Shown piece after piece: positions 57,337-64,000 of a DNA stretch of 64,000 nt; the first letter of the stretch is position 1, and each line of letters opens with the position of its first letter. The DNA comes from Janibacter alkaliphilus (lineage in GTDB: Bacteria > Actinomycetota > Actinomycetes > Actinomycetales > Dermatophilaceae), in assembly GCF_013408565.1 (NCBI RefSeq), contig NZ_JACBZX010000001.1, positions 1,922,001 to 1,986,000 of the forward strand, read 5' to 3'. The notes beneath the pieces are model-generated. The model was not told the origin of the DNA, made no database searches, and saw only the letters and a list, made by a program, of their open reading frames with translations. Made by a program: the position numbers and the translations under genes.

Positions 57337-57407
57337 GTCGAGAAGGTCTCGGTCCACGGACAAGCCTTCCCCGGCGAACGAGCCTTTATCGGGTAACCCG
57401 ATAAAGG
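57337..57407 (-). repeat. 71-bp palindrome/hairpin element, copy R3 (inverted)
   Basis: Minus-strand copy, the closest relative of R4; the similarity extends ~13 bp outward into the CACCCGCCTCCCC flank. The 25-bp palindrome is 57383-57407. Lies in the divergent gap between the methyltransferase and the thioredoxin/TPR gene. Confidence 0.9.
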
Positions 57408-57439
57408 GGAGGCGGGTGGGGTGCGGGGGCGAGGTGAGG

Positions 57440-57445
57440 GACAAT
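57440..57445 (+). promoter_or_regulatory. -10-like box GACAAT for leaderless thioredoxin/TPR gene
   Basis: GACAAT ends 6 nt before the ATG at 57452, with no Shine-Dalgarno site in between. Confidence 0.4.
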
Positions 57446-57451
57446 CGGGGC

Positions 57452-58384
57452 ATGAGTCAGCAGCCCAGCCCTGCCCTTCGTGGTGCCGTCGACCTCACCG
57501 GCCTCGGTCAGCAGCCGCAGCCCGGATCCGCTCCCTCCGCGGGCGGCGGCCAGCCCGGAGCCTCGGTGCTCGTCGAGGCCACCGACGCCACCTTCGAGCA
57601 GATCGTTGCCCGCAGCACCACGGTGCCGGCGGTCGGGGTGGTCTGGTCCTCGCAGCACCCGGAGAGCAAGCAGCTGCTGGACGAGACCGTCGCCGTCGCC
57701 CAGGGTCTCGAAGGGCGCCTGCAGGTCGTGGGGATGGACGTGGCCACCAACCCCGGGCTGATGCAGGCGCTGCAGCCGCAGCAGGTCCCGATGGCGATCG
57801 GTCTGCTCGGCGGCCAGGCGGTGCACCTGCTCACCGGCATGCCCGAGCGTCAGCAGCTCACCGAGGTCCTCGACCAGCTGCTCGCGGCGGCCGTGCAGAA
57901 CGGCATCACCGGCCGGGTGCAGGTCTCCGCCGAGGACGCGAGCGAGGCGACCGACGGGGGCGCGGACGAGCTGCCGCCGCTGCACCAGGAGGCCTTCGAC
58001 GCCATCGAGCGGGACGACCTCGACGCCGCTGCCTCCGCCTACGAGCGGGCGCTCGCGGAGAACCCCAAGGACGCCGAGGCCTCCGCCGGCCTGGCCCAGG
58101 TCGGCCTGATGCGCCGCACCCAGGGCGTCGACCTCGACGCGGCCCGCCGCGCCGCCGCCGACGACCCCACCGACATCGACGCAGCGCTCGTCGTCGCCGA
58201 TCTCGACGTGCTCGGCGGTCACGTCGAGGACGGCTTCACCCGGCTGATCGACCTCGTGCGCACCACCGCCGGGGACGACCGGGAGCGGGTGCGCACCCAC
58301 CTCGTCGGCCTCTTCGACGTCGTCGGCAACCACGACGAGCGGGTCCGCAAGGGGCGCACCGCGCTGATGAGCGCCCTCTTCTGA
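57452..58384 (+). CDS. Thioredoxin-like/TPR protein (YbbN/CnoX-like) lacking the CxxC motif
   Basis: 310 aa. A ~45-residue Pro/Gln/Gly-rich start is followed by a thioredoxin fold (VVWSSQHPESKQLLDE...PMAIGLLGGQAVHLLTG) in which the active-site CxxC is replaced by SSQH. The C-terminal half has TPR-like helices (AFDAIERDDLDAAASAYERALAENP). This is the YbbN/CnoX co-chaperone layout; without cysteines it cannot act as a reductase, so a holdase or adaptor role is likely. ATG 57452. The gene is flanked by inverted copies R3 and R4. Confidence 0.85.
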   Translation: MSQQPSPALRGAVDLTGLGQQPQPGSAPSAGGGQPGASVLVEATDATFEQIVARSTTVPAVGVVWSSQHPESKQLLDETVAVAQGLEGRLQVVGMDVATNPGLMQALQPQQVPMAIGLLGGQAVHLLTGMPERQQLTEVLDQLLAAAVQNGITGRVQVSAEDASEATDGGADELPPLHQEAFDAIERDDLDAAASAYERALAENPKDAEASAGLAQVGLMRRTQGVDLDAARRAAADDPTDIDAALVVADLDVLGGHVEDGFTRLIDLVRTTAGDDRERVRTHLVGLFDVVGNHDERVRKGRTALMSALF

Positions 58385-58417
58385 GGCCGGCCCTCCCGGG
58401 TGACCTCACCCGCCTCC

Positions 58418-58488
58418 CCTTTATCGGGTTACCCGATAAAGGCTCGGTCACCGGGGAAGGCTTGTCCGTAGACCGAGCGCTTCTCGAC
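58418..58488 (+). repeat. 71-bp palindrome/hairpin element, copy R4
   Basis: Palindrome 58418-58442 (12-bp arms, one central base). Second hairpin GCTCGGTC (58442-58449)/GACCGAGC (58471-58478), 8 bp perfect, with inner CGG/CCG and loop GGAAGGCTTGT; ends TTCTCGAC. Lies 33 bp after the thioredoxin/TPR gene. Confidence 0.92.
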
Positions 58489-58621
58489 GCGGGTCACGGC
58501 TGGGCGCGCGCCTGCGTGACGGCAGCGTGACGAGTGCCTTGCGCTGCCCCGCAGGGCTTGGGACACTCCATCTCTGCTCCCTCCGGGGAGCTGGGGGGTT
58601 CCATTCTCACGGGGGGAGACC

Positions 58622-60304
58622 GTGATGCTCGATCCTGCTCGCACACCCTTGCTCGACCGCCGCACGAGAGGGCGAAGGGGGACACGCTGGGGGAGCGTGG
58701 CCGCGCTCGCCGTGCTGATGAGCCTGGCGCTCGCCTGGCCGCAGACCGCCCAGGCACGAGGGTCCGCGCCGACTGCGGCAGCCCCCGCCGCGCCGGCAGC
58801 ACCCGCCGCCCCAGCAGCACCCGCCGCGCCGGCCGCACCAGCAGCAGCCGCCGACACCTTCGCCCCCGGCTTCTCTACCAGCGTCCTCTGGGACGCCCAG
58901 ACCCCCGTGGTGGACGCGCTCGGTCGCCCCGTCCAGGGGCTGCGCCCCCGGGCCGGCGGCGCCCAGGGCCCCGGCGAGATCGAGTTCGGCGCGCACGGCG
59001 ACGCCGTCGTCTCGGAGAAGGCCGGCCGGCTGCTCTACTTCGCCGGCCCGGACGCCGACTCCGGCGTGCTGCTCACCGACCGCTCCGGCCGCGGCCTCGA
59101 CCAGGACACCCTGGCCGTGCGCGACACCGGCATGGGCGGGATCGCGCTCGACCCGATGTGGCCGCGGCGCCCCTACCTCTACGTGCTCTACACCTCCAAC
59201 CTCAAGCACCCCTCGCAGGGCCCCGGCCGCTGGAGCGAGGCGGAGTGCTGGGACGGGCAGAGCTGCGTCGTCAACGGTCGCCTGGAGCGCCTGACCATCC
59301 GCACGCGCACCGCCGGAGGGCAGCAGGTGCGCTACATCGCCCACCGGCGCACCCTCATCCGGGACCAGTGGTGCCAGGTGGCCAACACGCACAGCGTCGG
59401 GGACCTCACCTTCGGCCGGGACGGGGCGCTCTACGCCTCCGCCGGCGACGGCACCCCCAACGGTCCGGTGAGCACCCTGCAGCAGCAGTCCTGCGGCTTC
59501 GCCCCCGACGAGCACCCCCGGCTGGCCACCCTCGACGTGCTCGACCCGGGCGCCGCGCCGGTCTCCCTCAACGGCAAGATCCTCCGGCTCAACCCCAGCA
59601 CCGGGTCGGCGGCGCTGGGCAACCCCGAGGGCGGGTCGAGCGACCCCAACCGCGCCCGGGTCGTCGCCTCCGGGCTGCGCAACCCCTACCGGATGGCCTT
59701 CCGGCCGGGCAGCTCCACGCTGGCGGTCACGGTGGTCGGCGAAGGGCGCCACGAGGCGGTCTACGAGCTGCCCGACCCACGGGCCGGGGCCGTGACGAAC
59801 AACGCCGGCTGGCCCTGCGTCGAGGTCAGCGAGCCCTTCCAGGGCGGGCCGCCGTGCGCCGGCCTGTCCATCGCCGAAGGGACGGTCACCGCGCCCGCCG
59901 CGACCTGGGTGCACGGCCAGCCGCTGGCCGACGAGCCCTGCGACCCGGGCGGGCCGAACGCGGCCATGGGCGTCGCCTACGGCGGGCTGTGGGCACCCTC
60001 TCGGATCCGCTCCGCGCTCTTCTTCGGCGACTACGGCCGCGGCTGCCTGTGGATGCGACCGGACGGCGGCAGCCCGCGCTTCGTCGCCCAGCTGCCGCGG
60101 CACAGCGTCCGCGACCTGACCACCGGGCCCGGCGGGATGATCTACCTGCCCGACTACCAGGCCGGGGCGGTGCGCCGCCTCGAGGTCGACGGCAGCGCCG
60201 CGGTCAGCTCGCGCGCCTCGGCACCAGGTAGCACGCAGACAGCCCGGCCACCCGCACCTCGAGCGAGTACGGCTGGCCGTGCCAGGGGCGCTCCTCGGCG
60301 GTGA
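58622..60304 (+). CDS. Secreted PQQ-type glucose/sorbosone dehydrogenase-like protein
   Basis: 560 aa. A long signal peptide (~45 residues; VAALAVLMSLALAWPQTAQA) is followed by an APAAP-repeat spacer (58780-58850). A six-bladed beta-propeller comes next (GMGGIALDPMWPRRPYLYVLYT; LNGKILRLNPSTG; GLRNPYRMAFRPG; FFGDYGRGCLWM). The family includes soluble quinoprotein sugar dehydrogenases, but many members are not enzymes. Cys pairs suggest disulfides. GTG 58622, with ATG 58625 as alternative. The last ~33 codons, basic and low-complexity, overlap the 3' end of glgB on the other strand by 101 bp. Confidence 0.82.
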   Translation: MMLDPARTPLLDRRTRGRRGTRWGSVAALAVLMSLALAWPQTAQARGSAPTAAAPAAPAAPAAPAAPAAPAAPAAAADTFAPGFSTSVLWDAQTPVVDALGRPVQGLRPRAGGAQGPGEIEFGAHGDAVVSEKAGRLLYFAGPDADSGVLLTDRSGRGLDQDTLAVRDTGMGGIALDPMWPRRPYLYVLYTSNLKHPSQGPGRWSEAECWDGQSCVVNGRLERLTIRTRTAGGQQVRYIAHRRTLIRDQWCQVANTHSVGDLTFGRDGALYASAGDGTPNGPVSTLQQQSCGFAPDEHPRLATLDVLDPGAAPVSLNGKILRLNPSTGSAALGNPEGGSSDPNRARVVASGLRNPYRMAFRPGSSTLAVTVVGEGRHEAVYELPDPRAGAVTNNAGWPCVEVSEPFQGGPPCAGLSIAEGTVTAPAATWVHGQPLADEPCDPGGPNAAMGVAYGGLWAPSRIRSALFFGDYGRGCLWMRPDGGSPRFVAQLPRHSVRDLTTGPGGMIYLPDYQAGAVRRLEVDGSAAVSSRASAPGSTQTARPPAPRASTAGRARGAPRR

Positions 60305-62398
60305 GCACCACCCCGCCCTGGCTGGGCGTGCCCTCGGCGTCGAAGCCGGAGGTGTCCACGGCGACCTCCCAGTCGCCGGGCCGGGGCACCCCGATCCGCA
60401 GCGACTCCCGGTCGGCGCCACCGAAGTTCACCACCACGGCGACGACGTCGCCGTCGTGGTCGGCCTGGGCGTGCCGCAGGAAGCTGACGGTGTTGCCGGC
60501 GTTGTCGTCGGCGTCCAGCCAGGTGAAGCCGGCCGGGTCGGCGTCCAGCTGCCACAGCGCGGGGTGCTCGGTGTAGAGGGTGTTGAGCTCCTTGACGAGG
60601 TTGTGCACCCGGTAGTGCGCGGAGTGGTCGAGCAGGTGCCATTCCAGGGAGCGCCCGTCGGCCCACTCGCTGGTCTGCCCGAACTCGCAGCCCATGAAGA
60701 GCAGCTGCTTGCCGGGGAAGGCCCACTGGTAGGCGTAGAAGGCGCGCAGCGTCGCTAGCCGGGCGGCGTCGTCGCCGGGGATCTTGTACGGCATCGAGCC
60801 CTTGCCGTGGACCACCTCGTCGTGGCTGATCGGCAGCAGGTAGCTCTCGGCGTACGCGTACATCATGGCGAAGGTGAGCAGCTGGTGGTGGTACTGCCGG
60901 TTCACCGGGTCCTCGGCCAGGTAGCGGAGGCTGTCGTTCATCCAGCCCATGTTCCACTTCAGCCCGAAACCGAGCCCGCCGCTGTCCGTGGGCCGGGTGA
61001 CCCCCGGCCAGGCGGTCGACTCCTCGGCCACCGTCACGATCCCCGGCACCCGGCGGTAGGCGGTGGCGTTGGCCTCCTGCAGCAGCCCGATCGCCTCGAG
61101 GTTCTCGCGGCCGCCGTGCACGTTCGGCACCCACTCGCCGTCGCTGCGGCTGTAGTCGAGGTAGAGCATCGAGGCGACCCCGTCGACCCGCAGCCCGTCG
61201 ACGTGGAACTCCTCCAGCCAGTACAACGCGTTGGCGACGAGGAAGTTGCGCACCTCCAGCCGTCCGAAGTCGAAGACGAAGCTGCCCCAGTCCGGCTGCC
61301 AGCCCTTGCGCGGGTCGGGGTGCTCGTAGAGCGGCAGCCCGTCGAAGCGCACCAGCGCCCACTCGTCGGTGGCGAAGTGCCCGGGCACCCAGTCGAGGAT
61401 GACCCCGATGCCGGCCTGGTGCAGCCGGTCGATGAGGTACCGGAAGTCGTCCGGGTCGCCGAAGCGGGAGTTCGGCGCGTAGTAGCTGGTGACGTGGTAG
61501 CCCCAGGACGGCGGGTAGGGGTGGTCCATCACCGGCAGCAGCTCGACGTGGGTGAAGCCGAGGTCGGCGACGTAGTTGACCAGGTGCTCGGCCATCTCGC
61601 GGTAGGTCAGACCCTGCCGCCAGGAGCCCAGGTGCACCTCGTAGATGCTCATCGGCCCGGTGTGCGGGTCGCGCCCGGCGCGGGCGGTCAGCCACTTCTG
61701 GTCGCCCCAGGTGTACTCGCTGGTGGTGATCACCGACCCGGTCGCCGGGGCCACCTCGGCCAGCCGGGCCATCGGGTCCGCCTTCTCCCGGACGACGTCG
61801 TCGGCGCCGCGCACCGCGAACTTGTACCGCTGCCCGGCCTGGGCGCCCGGCACGAAGAGCTCCCAGATGCCCGAGCTGCCCAGCGCCCGCATCGGCAGCG
61901 AGGGGAGGTCCCAGCCGTTGACGTCGCCGATGACGTGCACCGCCTTCGCCCGCGGCGCCCACACCGCGAAGGAGACGCCCTCGACGGTGCCCATCGGCCC
62001 GTCGTAGGAGCGCACGTGCGCCCCGAGGACGGTCCACAGCTGCTCGTGCCGGCCCTCGTTGACGAGGTGCTGGTCGACCTCGCCGAGGGTGGGGGAGAAG
62101 CGGTAGGGATCGTCCTGGACGTGCTCGACCCCGTCGTCCCAGGTGGTCAGCACCCGGTAGTCGAAGGTGGCGTCCGCCCCCTCGCGGACCCCGGAGAAGA
62201 TGCCCTCGGCCTCGTGCTCTAGGTCGATCTCGACGCCGTCGTCGAAGCGCACCCGGACCTGCTGGGCCATCGGGCGCATGACCCGCACCCGCAGCCCGTC
62301 GTCCTCGAGGTGCTGGCCGAGCAGGTCGTGCGGCAGGGCGTGCCGACCGTGGGCCAGGGCCCAGAGCGCGCCGGGCAGGGCGGAGGAAGACGTGGGGC

Positions 62399-62402
<4 letters not shown>
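60204..62402 (-). CDS. glgB: 1,4-alpha-glucan branching enzyme
   Basis: 732-aa GH13 enzyme. An N-terminal carbohydrate-binding domain (residues ~1-115) and a second beta domain (SFAVWAPRAKAVHVIGDVNGW) precede the barrel. The catalytic Asp is in DGLRVDGVASMLYLDYSR, the general acid in VAEESTAWPG, and the transition-state Asp in SHDEVVHGK. It adds alpha-1,6 branches to glucan. ATG 62402 overlaps the mak stop by 4 bp. Operon with mak and glgE, i.e. the trehalose/maltose-1-phosphate route. Confidence 0.96.
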
Positions 62403-63814
<1,412 letters not shown>

Positions 63815-63823
63815 GCCGGCCGC

Positions 63824-64000
63824 TCAGTACCGCCGCAGGGCGAGCACGTGCACCGGCTCGCCGTCGGTGCCGAGGCGCACGTAGTTCTCGCTGCCCCAGT
63901 CCCAGACGGCACCGGTGACGAGGTCGGTGGCCTCCACCCGCTCGTCCCAGCCGAGACCGAGCGCCGGCATGTCCAGGCGCACCGTCGACTCCCGGGTGCC
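63824..64000 (-). CDS. glgE: Maltosyltransferase GlgE (C-terminal end)
   Basis: Only the last 58 codons are in the window. The sequence (LGLGWDERVEATDLVTG...WGSENYVRLG...VHVLALRRY) matches the C-terminal beta-sandwich of GlgE, alpha-1,4-glucan:maltose-1-phosphate maltosyltransferase, which extends glucan with the product of Mak. Trehalose synthase TreS is the other enzyme often found before mak, but its C-terminus usually ends in a GFYWF-type strand not seen here. The identity is therefore likely but based on a short tail. Confidence 0.65.
   Translation of the reverse strand, partial: GTRESTVRLDMPALGLGWDERVEATDLVTGAVWDWGSENYVRLGTDGEPVHVLALRRY

Overview
The window is chromosomal DNA of a high-GC actinobacterium. 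The evidence is very high GC with strong third-position GC bias, many GTG starts, abundant leaderless genes, a fused Kgd, a NucS-type mismatch repair nuclease, a zinc-type L31, a GlgE-type glucan operon and a MetPS-type transporter pair. Gene content resembles Micrococcales (Intrasporangiaceae/Ornithinimicrobium-like), but that placement is an inference; no rRNA is present to settle it. Almost everything is core metabolism. There is no prophage, IS element, CRISPR array or plasmid backbone.

Layout. 1-2.4 kb: end of cysD, cysN, an SGNH hydrolase and a DUF6104-type small protein. 2.4-8.2 kb: kgd and an ABC-2 exporter pair on the minus strand. 8.4-12.7 kb: two CNNM/CBS membrane proteins and metP-metS. 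12.9-14.3 kb: a surface protein and tRNA-Arg(CCG). 14.5-23.3 kb: argS-lysA-hom-thrC-thrB-rho, an aspartate-family amino acid run ending in the termination factor. 24.1-28.8 kb: rpmE, prfA, prmC, a Sua5/YrdC protein and glyA, a translation-related run. 28.8-38.6 kb: a WecA-like transferase and the F1Fo ATP synthase operon, which is interrupted between atpD and atpC by a hairpin and a DUF2752 gene. 39-52 kb: cob(I)alamin adenosyltransferase, ethylmalonyl-CoA mutase, 3-hydroxyacyl-CoA dehydrogenase, crotonyl-CoA carboxylase/reductase, epimerase, thiolase and MeaB, together most steps of an ethylmalonyl-CoA route for C2 assimilation or acyl-CoA precursor supply. NucS, an ArsR regulator and a serine hydrolase are interspersed. 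52.5-58.4 kb: a Ser/Thr kinase, a thiamine-binding protein, envelope proteins, a methyltransferase and a thioredoxin/TPR protein. 58.6-64 kb: a secreted sugar dehydrogenase-like protein and glgB-mak-glgE (maltose-1-phosphate route to alpha-glucan).

The least explained structure is non-coding. (i) A ~71-bp element occurs four times between 40 and 58.5 kb. It is an odd-centred palindrome with the core TTTATCGGG-N3-CCCGATAAA, followed by a second, covarying hairpin. (ii) Two arrays of 31-bp-spaced direct repeats share the core GCAACTGCCCGGG, at 24.4 kb and 46.9 kb. (iii) A perfect TTGTGA-N6-TCACAA operator overlaps the -10 of the ATP synthase promoter. (iv) An 18-bp-arm imperfect palindrome lies before argS. 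(v) At least fifteen genes show a TANNNT-like hexamer 6-10 nt before the start codon, the layout of leaderless transcripts.
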